Origin: JAFNAG01 sp963824985
GTDB lineage: Bacteria; Acidobacteriota; UBA6911
Assembly (NCBI GenBank): GCA_963824985.1
Contig: CAWGRQ010000036.1
Coordinates: 310,001-374,000, forward strand
Length of the DNA stretch: 64,000 nucleotides
Reading direction: 5' to 3'
Shown here: piece after piece, positions 31,123 through 40,621 of the stretch
Layout of the letters: every line of letters starts with the position of its first letter
How positions within the stretch are numbered: the stretch's first letter is position 1
The notes under the pieces: model-generated
What the model saw: only the letters and a program-made list of their open reading frames with translations
What the model was told of the DNA's origin: nothing
The model's database searches: none
Program-made: the position numbers and the translations under genes

Positions 31123-31816
31123 CTAGCCTGCCCCGCGGGCCGGCAAACGCGGCGGGGCATGCGCGAACTCGGCCATTCCCGCCTCCAGGCTCACCTCCGC
31201 ACGAAACCCGAGCACTGCCGCGGCGCGGTCCGGGGTGCCGAAGACGTGGCGCACGTCGCCGCGGCGCAAGGCGCCGGTGACGACGGAGTCGCGCTCGAGG
31301 GCCGGCACGCTGGCCCGCGCGACGTCGCCGACGTGCACGAAGTCACGCAGCCGGGCGCCGTCCTCGAACACGCGGGGCGCCTCACCGCGCTCGAATGCGG
31401 AGCGGACGATGCCGGCCACTCCGGCATACGGAGTATCCCGCGGCATCCGCCGTCCGTAGCGGTCGGCGGGGGCGTCCTCGGGCACCGGGCGCGGCTCGAG
31501 CGCCCGGCCGCAGGACGGGCACGGCGGATCGAACCGCCCGGCCTCGAGGTCGCCCGTGGCCCCGGGGTCCGGGAGCCACGAGACCGTGCTCCGGGCAGGC
31601 GTAGCGACCCTCGCCGTAGACCACCATGCTGGAGGCCGGCGCGATGCGCCCGGCGAACGACCGCCGGGCCAGCGCGCGCAGCAGATCGGCCTTGCCTGGT
31701 CCTTGTGGGCGACGTGCTCGGCGATGTTCCCGATGTCCGCACCCAGACCATCCATCGAGGCCTGGTGGCACACCGCGTCGACGATCCGCACCTCGTGGCC
31801 GGCACCACCCGTTCAC
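31123..31816 (-). pseudogene. NAD-dependent nucleotide-sugar epimerase, internally deleted
   Basis: Remnant of an extended SDR. Present: HEVRIVDAVCHQ, DIGNIAEHVAHKDQ, IAPASSMVVYGEGRYACPEH, FDPPCPSCGRALEP, PVPEDAPADR, then YGRRMPRDTPYAGVAGIVRS, VFEDGARLRDFVHVGDVARA, GDVRHVFGTPDRAAAVLGFR. Missing compared with the family: the FIGSH part of the N-terminal Rossmann motif (TGGAG runs straight into HEVR), the block with catalytic Tyr-x3-Lys (DAPADR joins YGRRMP), and the NVATG segment after VPALER. Single-base indels also occur. Cannot be active as read; whether biological decay or collapsed assembly is unresolved. Confidence 0.75.
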
Positions 31817-31908
31817 TGCCTCGGCCGCCGTCTGGGAGGCAGCTGCCCGACGACGGGCGGCCGCGCCACGAGGGCCGCCGCCCGCGGTGGCGCGCCGGCC
31901 GCCCGCGC

Positions 31909-31914
31909 TACGGT
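31909..31914 (+). promoter_or_regulatory. TANNNT -10 box of the 31922 gene
   Basis: TACGGT, 7 nt before GTG 31922. Confidence 0.45.
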
Positions 31915-31921
31915 CGGTGTC

Positions 31922-32263
31922 GTGCAGCTCGACTTCGACGGCGTCTGCCGCTGGCTGGACGACCAGCTCGGGCACCACGTGTTCGCCGCGACCCAGGACG
32001 CGGGACCACACGGCGGCAACACGTGCCTGAGCGTGCAGGGCACGCTCGCCCGGGCCGAGGGCGACATCACGCTGGTCGACCCGCGCCCGGGCCGCATCGA
32101 GGCGTTCACCGTGGCGGGCACCGCGACCCTCGTGCTGCTGGAGGGCGACTTCACCCACGCGGCGCTCGGCGCGATGGGCGAGGGACGGCCCACGATGGTG
32201 CAGGCCACCTTCCGTGACCTCCTCGTCGTCGTCGGCGCCCTGCCGGTTCCGGCGGCCTCCTAG
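31922..32263 (+). CDS. Conserved-looking hypothetical protein
   Basis: 113 residues, uninterrupted: VQLDFDGVCRWLDDQLGHHV, DAGPHGGNTCLSVQGTLARA, VDPRPGRIEAFTVAGTATLV. No signal or membrane segment; probably a small cytosolic beta-rich protein. I do not recognise it. The GTG start is set by the TACGGT box. Its TAG stop shares the four bases CTAG (32260-32263) with the stop of the convergent gatD. Confidence 0.65.
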   Translation: MQLDFDGVCRWLDDQLGHHVFAATQDAGPHGGNTCLSVQGTLARAEGDITLVDPRPGRIEAFTVAGTATLVLLEGDFTHAALGAMGEGRPTMVQATFRDLLVVVGALPVPAAS

Positions 32264-33004
32264 ACGCCGGCGGCGCGCCGCGCGCTCTCGTGCGCGGCGT
32301 CCTCGAGCTCGTCGTGCAGCGGGGCGAGGCCGGCGGGGTCCAGGCCCAGCGCCGTGGCCAGCAGCCAGTCGGCGAACCACGCGTTCTTGGGCAGCAGCGG
32401 GCCGTGCAGGTAGGTGCCGATCACCGTGCCGTCGAGCACGCCCTCGGCGCCCGAGCGTCCGTCGTTGCCGTGGCCGCGCAGCACGCGGCCCAGCGGCTGT
32501 GCCGACGGGCCCAGCACCGTCCGTCCGCCGTGGTTCTCGAAGCCCGCGAGCACGCGCGGGGCCGCCAGGCCCGGCAGCCGCACCTCGATCGCGACGTTGC
32601 CGATCAGGCGCGAGCCGTCGGTGGCCCGCACGGTGTGCAGGTCGACGAGCCCGACGCCGGGCACCCGCTGGTCGCCGAGCTCGTAGTGGTGGCCCAGGAG
32701 CTGGATGCCGCCGCAGATGCCCATGACGATCGCGCCGCGGCCGGCCGCCGCGTGCAGCGCGTCGCGCTTGGTGTCGACGAGGTCCTGGGCGCAGAGGAGC
32801 TGGTCGCGGTCCTGGCCGCCGCCGAGGTAGAAGAGGTCGTGGGCGTCGGGGTCGACGCGGTCGCCGAGGCCCGCCGCCGTCAGCGTCGAAGCCCAGACCG
32901 CGCCACCGGCAGCGGCGCTCGAGCATGAGCATGTTGCCGCGGTCGGCGTAGATGTTCATCAGGTCGGGGTACAGCGCGCAGACGCGCAGCGTGCGCTCAG
33001 CCAC
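32260..33004 (-). CDS. gatD: Lipid II isoglutaminyl synthase, glutaminase subunit GatD (frameshift)
   Basis: Class I (CobB/CobQ-like) glutamine amidotransferase that feeds ammonia to MurT for amidation of the D-Glu carboxylate in lipid II. Seen: RVCALYPDLMNIYADRGNML, FYLGGGQDRDQLLCAQDL, catalytic Cys in MGICGGIQLLGHHYEL, GFENHGGRT and catalytic His in GTYLHGPLLPKN. One frameshift near 32885. GTG 33004 overlaps the methyltransferase stop by eight bases. MurT is two genes upstream, separated by that methyltransferase. Confidence 0.9.
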
Positions 33005-33728
33005 CGAGGACCACCACCGTCGAGCCCACGTAGACGTCGGTGGCCGGGATGCGCCGCACCGGTCGCGGGCGGAAGCCCAGGGACGCCGCCTCGCGCTGCA
33101 CCTCGGCGGCCGTGACGCGGTCCAGGCGGATGACATCGAGGGTCTCACTGCGCGCCCCGTCCGGCGCGATGATCTCGCGCAGGCGGTGGATCGCCGCGCG
33201 GTCGCCCTCGTCGACGACGGCCAGCGGCCGGCTGGCGAACGTCATGCCTCCGGCCTCGTGGACATCGGGCTCGGGCAGCCCGTCGGACTCGGTGTCGAAG
33301 CTGTCCAGCGCGTCGGCCAGCGCCGCGGCCAGCGTGCCGCCCGGGACGAGGTGCTCGCGCGCGCAGTGCAGGAACGCCGCGCGGCCCTCGGGGCCGCCGA
33401 GCAGCTGCAGGGTCTGCATCGGCACGATGATGAGCCCGAACTCCCGACCCAGCGCGAAGTCGCGCGCGTCGGCGCATACGGTGTGCACCGGCAGGTCGCC
33501 CGCGCGCCGCGCCAGGGCCTCCAGCAGGGCGGCCTCCGCGTCCAGGGCCACGACCTCGGCGCCGCGGGCCGCGAGGTCCAGGGCGACCCGGCCGCTGCCG
33601 GCGCCGACGTCCAGGACGGTCCCGCCGGGCGCGGCGTCGGCCAGCTCGCGCCACAGCGCGACGTCCTCGGCGTAGCCGCCGCACTCCACGTCGTGCCAGA
33701 TGACCTCCGGCCGCTCGGTACCCGTCAT
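32997..33728 (-). CDS. SAM-dependent methyltransferase inside the murT-gatD operon
   Basis: 243 residues, uninterrupted. Class I fold: motif I GGTVLDVGAGSGRVALDLAA, motif II VVALDAEAALLEAL, then TVCADARDFALGREFGLIIV, and LVPGGTLAAALADAL. The C-terminal RIPATDVYVGSTVVVLGG is beta-rich. Start ATG 33728 overlaps the murT stop (ATGA) and the gene overlaps gatD by eight bases, so all three are translationally coupled. Substrate unknown; the location suggests a peptidoglycan or lipid-precursor target, which is inference. Confidence 0.85.
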   Translation of the reverse strand: MTGTERPEVIWHDVECGGYAEDVALWRELADAAPGGTVLDVGAGSGRVALDLAARGAEVVALDAEAALLEALARRAGDLPVHTVCADARDFALGREFGLIIVPMQTLQLLGGPEGRAAFLHCAREHLVPGGTLAAALADALDSFDTESDGLPEPDVHEAGGMTFASRPLAVVDEGDRAAIHRLREIIAPDGARSETLDVIRLDRVTAAEVQREAASLGFRPRPVRRIPATDVYVGSTVVVLGG

Positions 33729-35108
33729 GCGAAGCTGCTCCCGGCCGCCCCGCGGGCGACGATGAGCCGTCGCAGCTCGAGCATGGCCGTGTAGGTCGGG
33801 ATCGCGACCAGGCGTCCGGAGCCGTCGGCCAGCGCGCCGTCGAGGGCCCGGCTGAGATCGGGCTGCGACGACGAGGCGGTCCTCGGGCACCCCGGCGTAC
33901 TTGAGCCGCAGCGCCATCTCGGCCGCGCGCGTGCCGCTGCACGTCACGCGCCGCAGGCGGCCGGCCAGCGTCTCGAAGTCGGCGTCCCACACCCAGGAGA
34001 CGTCGCGCCCGTCGGCGATGTTGTCGTTGAGCACGGCGAGCAGGTCGTGCTCGCCGTCCTCGAGGGCCAGCGTCCGCAGCACCTCGTTGGCGCCGGCCGG
34101 GTTCTTGACGAGCAGCAGCAGCACGTCGCGGCCCGCCAGCGCCACCGACTCGGCGCGGCCGAAGGCGGGGGAGACCGTCTGCAGCCCGGCGACCAGGTCG
34201 GCCGGCGACGCGCCCAGCGCCAGCGCCAGCGCCGCAGCCCCGAGCATGTTGTAGACGTTGTAGAGCCCGGGCAGCGGCAGGCGCACCTCGACGGTCCCCG
34301 CCGGCGTGCGCATGGTGACCTGCGCGCCGCGCAGGCCGTCGAGCACGACCCGCTCGGCCGCGACCTGCGGGCGCCGGCCGCGACGCGCCGCACGCGTCGC
34401 AGTGGTAGTGGCCCAGGTGTCCGAGGAAGACGAGGTCGTAGCGGTAGGGCGCGCCGCAGCGGCGGCAGTGCTTGGAGTCGGCGGCGTGCGCCATGTCCGC
34501 TCAGCGCCATCGCCGGGTCCTCGACGCCGAAGTACAGGGCGCGCTCGGTGTCGGTCCGCTCGCGGCCGAGGTCGGCGATGAGCGGGTCGTCGGCGTTGAG
34601 CACGAGCGTCGTGTCCGGCGCCGCGGCGACGACGTCGCGCCCAGCGGTCGGCGATCGTCTCGAGCTCGCCGTAGCGGTCGAGCTGGTCGCGGAAGAGGTT
34701 GCCCAGCAGCAGGGCCCGCGGGTGCAGCTGGGGGACGAGCCGGTCCAGCCAGAACTCGTCGACCTCGAACAGGCCCGTGTCGCCGGCGATCGACCCGCCG
34801 CGGCCCGCGGCCTCCAGCAGCGCGCCGGCCACGCCGCCGGCCATGTTGGCGCCGGCGCGGTTGTGCACGAGGCGTGCGCCCGCCGCGCTCGAGGATCGCG
34901 GCGACCATCGCGGCGCGTCGTCGTCTTGCCGTTGGTGGCCGAGATGACCGCGCTGCCCTCGGCCAGGCGCGCGGCTCAGCGCGCCGACGGCGCCGGGCTC
35001 CAGGCGCAGCAGCAGCTTGCCCGGCAGCGACGTGCCGCCGCGCCCGGCGCGGCGCGAGACGACGCCGGCGGCGCGCGCCGCGGCGAGCTTGGCCCCCAGC
35101 AGCGTCAC
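33725..35108 (-). CDS. murT: Lipid II isoglutaminyl synthase, Mur ligase subunit MurT (frameshifts)
   Basis: Mur-ligase-like protein that activates lipid II D-Glu for amidation. Seen: ISATNGKTTT (P-loop), RLVHNRAGANMAGGVAGALL, DTGLFEVDEFWLDRLVPQLH, LLGNLFRDQLDRYGELETIA, LVLNADDPLIADL, the zinc ribbon CRRCGAPYRYD...YHCDACG diagnostic of MurT, and the DUF1727 domain (KNPAGANEVLRTLALEDGEH). Ends AAGSSFA. Indels near 33870, 34375, 34500, 34640, 34885, 34920 and 34975. GTG 35108 overlaps the lipid kinase stop. Confidence 0.92.
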
Positions 35109-36032
35109 GCGGGCAGCAGGACGCGGATCGCGCCCGGGACGGCGCGGACGGTCACCGGCAGCTCGCCGATCGGGTCGCCGTCGGCGTAGACGGCGAACGG
35201 GCGGTCGGCCGAGATCGCGCACCTCCGCGCCCGCGCAGCACGGTGACCGACGTCCAGGCGGACGTGCGTGCCCTTGAACACCATCGGCAGGCAGCGCGAC
35301 GAACTCGCAGCGCGAGCGCGGCGCGACGAGCACGACGTCGAGCTCGCCGTCGTCGAGGCGCGCGTCGGGGGCGAGGAGCATCCCTCCACCGTAGGCCCTG
35401 CTGTTGGCGGCGGCGACCGTCCAGCCGCGTGAACGTGCGGCGCTCCCGGTCGACGACGACGTCGAACGTCGCGGCCCGCCAGGTCGCGAGCGCGCGCAGC
35501 GCCGCGTAGGCGTACACGAACGGACCCAGGCACGCACGGCGCCTCGTTGGCGATGCGGTTGGCGATCGGAGTCGAAGCCCAGCGACGCGATCCCCACGAA
35601 CGTGCGCCCGTCGACGTCGCCGACGTCCATGGGCCGCGCCTCGCCGGTGGCCAGCAGCGCTGCAGGCCGCCACCGGGATCGCAGCGGGATGCCGTTGGCG
35701 CGGGCGAAGTCGTTGCCGCGGCCGCCGGGCAGGATGCCCATGACCGCGCCGGGCCGGCCGCGCAGCGCACCCGCGACCGCGCCGATGAGCCCGTCGCCCG
35801 ACAGCGTGACGACGATGCGGCCCGCGTCGGCCGCCGCGCCGCGCCAGCGATTGGGCGTGGGCGAAGCGAGTCCGTGCGCACGGTGCGGTGCTCGAGGCCC
35901 AGGCGCGTCGAGCTCGGCCTGCACGGCGGGCAACGCCCGCAGCGCCCGGCCGCCGCCGGCGGAGGGGTTGACGAGCAGGGTGACCGACCGCGGCATGCGC
36001 TGGGCATCCTTGTGCATCCCGGCGTCGCTCAT
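35105..36032 (-). CDS. Diacylglycerol/lipid kinase family protein (frameshifts)
   Basis: DagK/YegS-type catalytic domain: SVTLLVNPSAGGGRALRALP, nucleotide loop SGDGLIGAVAGALRG (usually GGDGT), GILPGGRGNDFARANG (usually LGTGNDFAR) and FVGIASLGFDS; ends PFAVYADGDPIGELPVTV...LLPA. It phosphorylates a lipid such as diacylglycerol or undecaprenol; which one is unknown. ATG 36032 overlaps the HAD gene stop (ATGA); ATG 35996 is an alternative start. About seven indels. Confidence 0.85.
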
Positions 36033-36843
36033 CGGCGCAGGAGGAGGTCGGCGAGGCTGGCGGCGATCGCGACCGGCGCCGGCTCGGCTGCCCGCGCCTG
36101 AGCCTCGGAGGTGGCGCCGGTGAGGACGATCGCGCCGTCCAGGCCGGCCGCCCGCGCGCCCGTCGGCGTCGCTGTCGAGCCGGTCGCCGACCACCAGCGC
36201 CCGCGGCGCAGCGGGATCGGCGCCGAGGCGGTCCAGCGCGGTCAGGAACGGCTGCGCCGCTGGCTTGCCGGCGTTGACGGCGCGCACGCCGGTGGCCGCC
36301 TCGACCGCCGCCACCACAGCGCCGGTGCCCGGCCAGGGACCGCCGGGCATGGGGAAGATCGCGTCGCGGCCGGCGCAGACGCAGCTCGGCGCCGGCGAGC
36401 ACGGCCTGCACGGCGCCGCGCAGCTCGTGGTAGTCGAAGGCGTCGTGGGCGGCCACGACGACGACGTCGGGGGAGGGCACGTCGCGGTCGTTGACGATGC
36501 GCAGACCGGCGTCGGCGACGTGGCGGTGCATGGCGGGCGCGCCGACGACGTAGGCCGCTGCGCCACCGCTCGGTCTCGGCGAGCAGGTGCTGCACCGCGC
36601 CACCGACGGTCACGACCTCCTCCAGCGACGGCGCGGAACCCCAGCCGCCACAGCTTGCGGACGTACTCCTCGCCGGCGTGGCGACCGTCGTTGGTCACGA
36701 ACGCGACGCCCTTGCCGGCCTCGCGCAGCGCAAGCGATCGTCTCGACCGCGCCCGGGGTCGGCTCGTCGCCGACCCACACGCAGCCGTCGAGGTCCAGGA
36801 GGACGTGGTCGTAGCGCCCGGCCAGCGCGGTCAGCGTGCTCAC
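36029..36843 (-). CDS. HAD-IIA phosphatase, NagD-like (frameshifts)
   Basis: HAD hydrolase: nucleophile motif LLDLDGCVWVGDEPTPGAVE, motif II FVTNDGRHAGEEYVRKL, cap IIA region, NAGKPAAQPFLTALDRLGAD and motif IV VVGDRLDSDADG. NagD/PNPPase relatives dephosphorylate phosphoglycolate or sugar and nucleoside monophosphates. In this operon it could act on a lipid or wall-precursor phosphate, but that is conjecture. GTG 36843 overlaps the acetyltransferase stop. Several indels. Confidence 0.85.
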
Positions 36844-37335
36844 GAGGCCTGGATCTCGTAGAGCTTGCGGTCGCCCTCGTCGGCGGCCAGCCGCATGCCG
36901 GCCGACACGAGCACGCGCTGGGAGTCGAGGTGCACGAGGTCGGTGTCGGCGCACACGACGCGCACCTCGGGCCGGGCCAGCGCCCAGTCCAGCACCCCGC
37001 GCAGCGCCTCGCCGGCGTATCCGTGGTGGCGGGCGGCGGGCACGATCCCGAAGCCGATGCTCAGCACGCCGAGGTCGTCGGGCGGCGCGTGGAACCCGAT
37101 GTCGCCGATGACGAGGTCGCCGGCCTCGCGGACGAGCACCTGGTACAGACCGAACGGGCCGCGGTCGATGCCCGCGTCGACGTGCTCGAGCTGCATCGCG
37201 GCCGCCACGAGCGAGCCGTCGAGCGGATAGCCCTCCGCCCAGCGCCGTCCCGGCACCGGACGGCCCGCCAGCAGCGCGCGCAGGTCCGCGGGCCTGAGGC
37301 GCACGCAGCCGCAGTCGGGGGGTCGTCAGCTCCAC
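36840..37335 (-). CDS. GNAT-family N-acetyltransferase, operon leader (frameshift)
   Basis: Begins VELTTPRLRLR and continues LRPADLRALLAGRPVPG, DLVIGDIGFHAPPDDLG, VLSIGFGIVPAARHHGYAGEALRGVL, VRVVCADTDLVHLDSQRVLV, ending RKLYEIQAS. First gene of a six-gene unit whose members all overlap by 4-8 bases. An indel near 37305 splits the first strand from the rest. Start GTG 37335 is fixed by a TAGGGT box seven bases upstream. Substrate unknown. Confidence 0.82.
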
Positions 37336-37342
37336 TGCGCCG

Positions 37343-37348
37343 ACCCTA
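37343..37348 (-). promoter_or_regulatory. TANNNT -10 box of the murT/gatD operon
   Basis: TAGGGT, 7 nt before GTG 37335; would drive six overlapping genes down to 32260. Confidence 0.5.
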
Positions 37349-37358
37349 GCCGGTCCTT

Positions 37359-38086
37359 TCACGCGAACAGGGTGAGAACAGGCCCGGCGCCGGCCCGACG
37401 TCCGCGGGTGCGTCGTCGAGGCAGTCGGGCTCGTCGTGGCGGGCGTCGCTGACGGCGGGCCCGACCGCGCGCCGGGCGGTCAGCTCGTCGGGCAGCGGGA
37501 CCAGCAGCTCCAGCGCGGCGGGCTCGCGGCGTCGCGTGGTCCAGCCACGCCTCCTCGTCGTCCTGGTCGCGCAGGATCACCGGCATCCGGTCGTGGATGT
37601 CGCGCAGGCGGTCGTTGGCCTCGGTCGTGATGATCGTGCACGCTCCGCAGCACCTGCGTCGTCGGCGTCCGTGCCAGATGGCCCACAGGCCGGCGAAGGC
37701 GAACGGCGCGCCGTCGGCGCGCGTGACGTGCCAGGGCTGCTTGGCGCCGGGCCGGCGCGCGCGCTGCCACTCGTAGAAGCCGTCGGCGACGATCAGGCAG
37801 CGGCGCGTCGCCAGCGCGTCGCGGAAGGCGGGCTTCTCGGCGACGGTCTCGGCCCGCGCGTTGATCATCTTGTAGCCGACCGTCGCGGGTCCTTGGCCCA
37901 GAACGGCACGAGGCCCCAGCGCAGCAGCTCGCCGCGCGGCTCGCCCTCCTTGGAGGTCGTCACGGCGACGACGTCGTCGCCCGGGGCGATGTTGAAGCGC
38001 CGGCGCACCTCCAGCGACTCGCCCAGCGCGAACCGGGCCCGCAGGTCGGTCTGCGCCGGGGTGGCGAGCGAGTAGCGCCCGCACAT
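37359..38086 (-). CDS. SRAP-family abasic-site-binding protein (YedK/HMCES type; frameshifts)
   Basis: Forms a thiazolidine crosslink with abasic sites in single-stranded DNA, shielding them. Seen: MCGRYSLATPAQ with catalytic Cys2, RRRFNIAPGDDVVAV, LLRWGLVPFWAKDP, MINARAETVAEKPAF (Asn/Arg), ADGFYEWQ (Glu) and DIHDRMPVIL (His). All active-site residues are present. Indels near 37535, 37645-37670 and 37885; the end at 37359 (TLFA) is likely but TAG at 37346 is possible. It follows a membrane-protein gene by 10 bases. Confidence 0.9.
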
Positions 38087-38096
38087 GGCCCGGGCG

Positions 38097-38718
38097 CTAG
38101 CGACCCGGGCCCGGCCGCGCGCGCGGCCTTGGCCCTGGCCTGGCGACGGCGCCCGAGGACAGCGCGAGCACGACGAGCGCGACGATGACGATCAGCAGCC
38201 CGAGCCAGCACGGCGGTCAGCAGGCTCACGCCGCCGAACGGCCAGGCCGACGAGCTCGACGAGCGCGGTGCCGAGGACGATGAGCCCGACGACGAGCGCG
38301 ATGATGATCGCGATGCCGCGCACGCGGGCCAGCGGTGCCGGCGCTCGCCGGCGGGGCGACGAGGCCCATGAAGCGCAGCAGCAGGAGCTGGCGGCTGGAC
38401 GGCGGCGCCTGGCCGAGCTGCTCGACCGCCGCCTTGAGGTCGTCGGGACGGCGCTCGGCCAGCGCCAGCGAGGCGTCGGCCATGCGCCGCAGCGCCATGC
38501 GCTCCTGCGGCCGGGCGGCGGCCAGCGCCCGGCGGAAGTGCTCGCGCGAGGCCTTGGCGTCGTAGCGCTCGGCGGCGCGCGCGCCCAGGATCGCCTGTGC
38601 GGCGGCCTTGTACTTCTGCTCGCGCTCGAGCTCCTCGTCGGAGCGGGTCTCGAGCTGCTGCATCGCAGCGAGACCACCCTGTCTGCTGCATCCGGATCTG
38701 GCGCTGCTTGGGCGCCAT
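38097..38718 (-). CDS. Two-helix membrane protein, unknown (frameshifts)
   Basis: About 205 residues: a charged helical N-terminal half (MAPKQRQIRMQQ, LETRSDEELEREQKYKAAAQ, YDAKASREHFRRALAAARPQ, RRPDDLKAAVEQLGQAPPSS) with TPR-like character, then two membrane helices, GIAIIIALVVGLIVLGTALV and a second around GVSLLTAVLAG, and a short basic tail. Family not recognised. Start ATG 38718 is set by a TAGTCT box. Indels near 38340, 38230, 38210 and 38665. Confidence 0.6.
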
Positions 38719-38727
38719 GGGCCCTGC

Positions 38728-38733
38728 AGACTA
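38728..38733 (-). promoter_or_regulatory. TANNNT -10 box of the 38718 gene
   Basis: TAGTCT, 9 nt before ATG 38718. Confidence 0.45.
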
Positions 38734-38777
38734 CCCGGCGGGCGACGACGCCCCGCGCCGCGCCGCGACATGGCAGG

Positions 38778-39174
38778 ATGCCCGTGATGCTCCGCCGGGT
38801 CACGCTCCTCCTGCTGTGCCTGCTCGCGCTCGCCGCGCCCGCGACGGCCGCCCGCGCAGAGCAGCCCGTTCGCCCCGCTGCCGCAGGCGCAGACGACGCC
38901 GACGCCGGCCCCGACGTCGACCTCGGTCTCGACGAGCTCCGACGGCGGCGGTCTCAAGGGCTGGCAGGAGGCGCTCATCTTCGCGGCGGCCGGCATCCTG
39001 CTGTTCGGCATCGCCTGGGCGATCATCGGCGATGCGCGGTCTGTCGCGGGGAAACCCGACACGGAGGGCCGAAGGCAGTCACGCAGCGCGCGCGAGGCCG
39101 AGCACAAGCGCCGCAAGGTGCAGGCGCGCGCGGCCAACCGGCGGGCGCGCAGCGCGCGCAAGCGCAACCGCTAG
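38778..39174 (+). CDS. Small exported membrane protein with basic tail, unknown (frameshifts)
   Basis: Signal peptide (MLRRVTLLLLCLLALAAPAT), Pro/Thr/Ser-rich linker (QTTPTPAPTSTSVSTSSDGG), one membrane helix (WQEALIFAAAGILLFGIAWA) and a strongly basic C-terminus (EAEHKRRKVQARAANRRARS...RKRNR). About 130 residues. No family recognised; the layout resembles small actinobacterial envelope proteins. ATG 38778 or 38787 start. Indels near 38875 and 39035. Confidence 0.55.
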
Positions 39175-39182
39175 GGCGCTGC

Positions 39183-39962
39183 TCAGCTGTCGGGGCTGTC
39201 GGGCACGTCGACATAGCCCGTGGCCAGCGCCCGGCCCTTGGCGGCCAGGCATGCGCGCTGGAGCCGGACGAACACGAGCGGGACGCCGGCCTCGCCCTGC
39301 GCCGGGGTGTTGCGACACCAGGTGTAGGTGAAGGTGTCGAAGTTCAGCGCCGCGACGAACGGGTGGCCGAGGTCGGCGACGTGCACCCCGCGGCCGTCGA
39401 GGATCTGGCGCTTGACGGCCACGCAGTCGTAGCGGCCGATGTGCAGGCGCAGCACGCGGTCGTCCGGGATCGCCTGCTTGGAGCGCAGGATCGGGCCGCA
39501 CTCGGTGGCGGCGATCGGCCCGTCGAGCTCGCCGGCGCGGGCGCGGGCGCGGGCGTCGGCGGTGATGCGGTCCTGGACGGCGACGACGAGCGCGCGGCGC
39601 GCGGCCAGCCGCTCGGCGGGCGTCGCCCCGGCGGGCGGCAGCAGGGAGCGCGCGGAGCCATGGTGGGGTGCCTGGATGCGCTTGAGGCGGGCCCGCAGCG
39701 CCGCGACCCTGAGGCCGACGCCGGCGCGCTCGCGCGCGGTCGCGCGGTCGTGGGAGCGCAGCGTGAGGACGGCGAGCACCGCCACGCCGGCGACCAGCAG
39801 CGCCGCCGCCGCGCCGATCGCGATGCGGCGGCGCCGGACCGTCACGCGCGGGGTGGCGAAGTACGAGCGCCCGCAGGACGGGCAGCGTTCGTAGGGCGTG
39901 CGCGCCTGGCGGCGGCACATGGGGCACGTGCGCAGCGGCGGCGGCTGGACGGGCGCGGACAC
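39183..39962 (-). CDS. Zinc-ribbon membrane protein, unknown
   Basis: 259 residues, uninterrupted. N-terminal zinc ribbon with CPMC and CPSC pairs 14 residues apart, a basic stop-transfer stretch RVTVRRRR, one membrane helix (IAIGAAAALLVAGVAVLAVL), then an extracytoplasmic domain with four cysteines (ATECGPIL, RYDCVAVK, TYTWCRN, QRACLAAK) that could form disulfides. I do not know this family. GTG 39962 follows a TACGCT box by nine bases. Confidence 0.7.
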   Translation of the reverse strand: MSAPVQPPPLRTCPMCRRQARTPYERCPSCGRSYFATPRVTVRRRRIAIGAAAALLVAGVAVLAVLTLRSHDRATARERAGVGLRVAALRARLKRIQAPHHGSARSLLPPAGATPAERLAARRALVVAVQDRITADARARARAGELDGPIAATECGPILRSKQAIPDDRVLRLHIGRYDCVAVKRQILDGRGVHVADLGHPFVAALNFDTFTYTWCRNTPAQGEAGVPLVFVRLQRACLAAKGRALATGYVDVPDSPDS

Positions 39963-39971
39963 GACCTAACC

Positions 39972-39977
39972 AGCGTA
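39972..39977 (-). promoter_or_regulatory. TANNNT -10 box of the 39962 gene
   Basis: TACGCT, 9 nt before GTG 39962. Confidence 0.45.
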
Positions 39978-39991
39978 GACAGCATGGGTGG

Positions 39992-40621
39992 TTGTGCGCA
40001 GCCATCGCGGGGTGGATCGGTTCGCCCCAGGGCGCCAGCCCGCCGGACGCGCGCCCGGCGCCCGGTCGCCTCGGCCTCGTCCAGGCCTTCGCCAACTCCT
40101 TCTGGGACCTCGACGCCGGTGGCGCCGACGCCTGGGCCGACGTCGACGGCTACCGGCGGTGGCTGGCCGGCCCGCGGTTCGCGGGCGGCCGGGCGGCCGC
40201 GCCAGCCGACCGCGAGCTCGCCATCGTGCTGCGCGACCTGGCGCGGCGGCCATCACGCCGACGCCGGCCCCGCCGCGCCGCGCCCGGGCCGCTTGCCGTG
40301 CTGGATGCCGTCGGCGCGCGGCGCGACGCTGCACCTGCGCTTCGGGGTCGCCGGGCCGCGCCACGAGCCCGCCGGCGACGGCCCCGACGGCCGCGCTGGG
40401 CCTGGTCGTCGCCGTCGTGGCCGAGGCGATGGCCGACGGCACGTGGTCGCGGGTGAAGGCGTGCCCGGGACCGCACTGCGGGTGGCTGTTCTACGACGCG
40501 TCGCGCAACCGCTCGCAGCCAGTGGTGCTCCGATGCAGGTGTGCGGCAACCGCGTCAAGGGACGGCGAGTTCCGGGCCCGACGGCGCGGCGCAACCACGG
40601 AGCCCGCGACGGAGTACCTAG
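39992..40621 (+). CDS. CGNR zinc-finger/ABATE-domain putative regulator (frameshifts)
   Basis: ABATE N-terminus (GRLGLVQAFANSFWDLDAG, then AWADVDGYRRWLA, DRELAIVLRDLA) and C-terminal CGNR finger: ACPGPHCGWLFYDASRNRS, then SMQVCGNRVKGRR. This family is assumed to be transcriptional, often stress-related. At least seven indels. The N-terminus is uncertain (TTG 39992 in the right frame; GTG 39988 in another). The stop TAG 40619-40621 shares CTAG with a possible minus-strand gene. Confidence 0.72.

Noticed and set aside
32997..36698. A 1233-codon minus-strand open frame suggesting a giant multidomain protein
   Set aside because: It chains pieces of HAD, lipid kinase, MurT and methyltransferase genes through indels; overlapping start/stop codons in other frames show separate genes.
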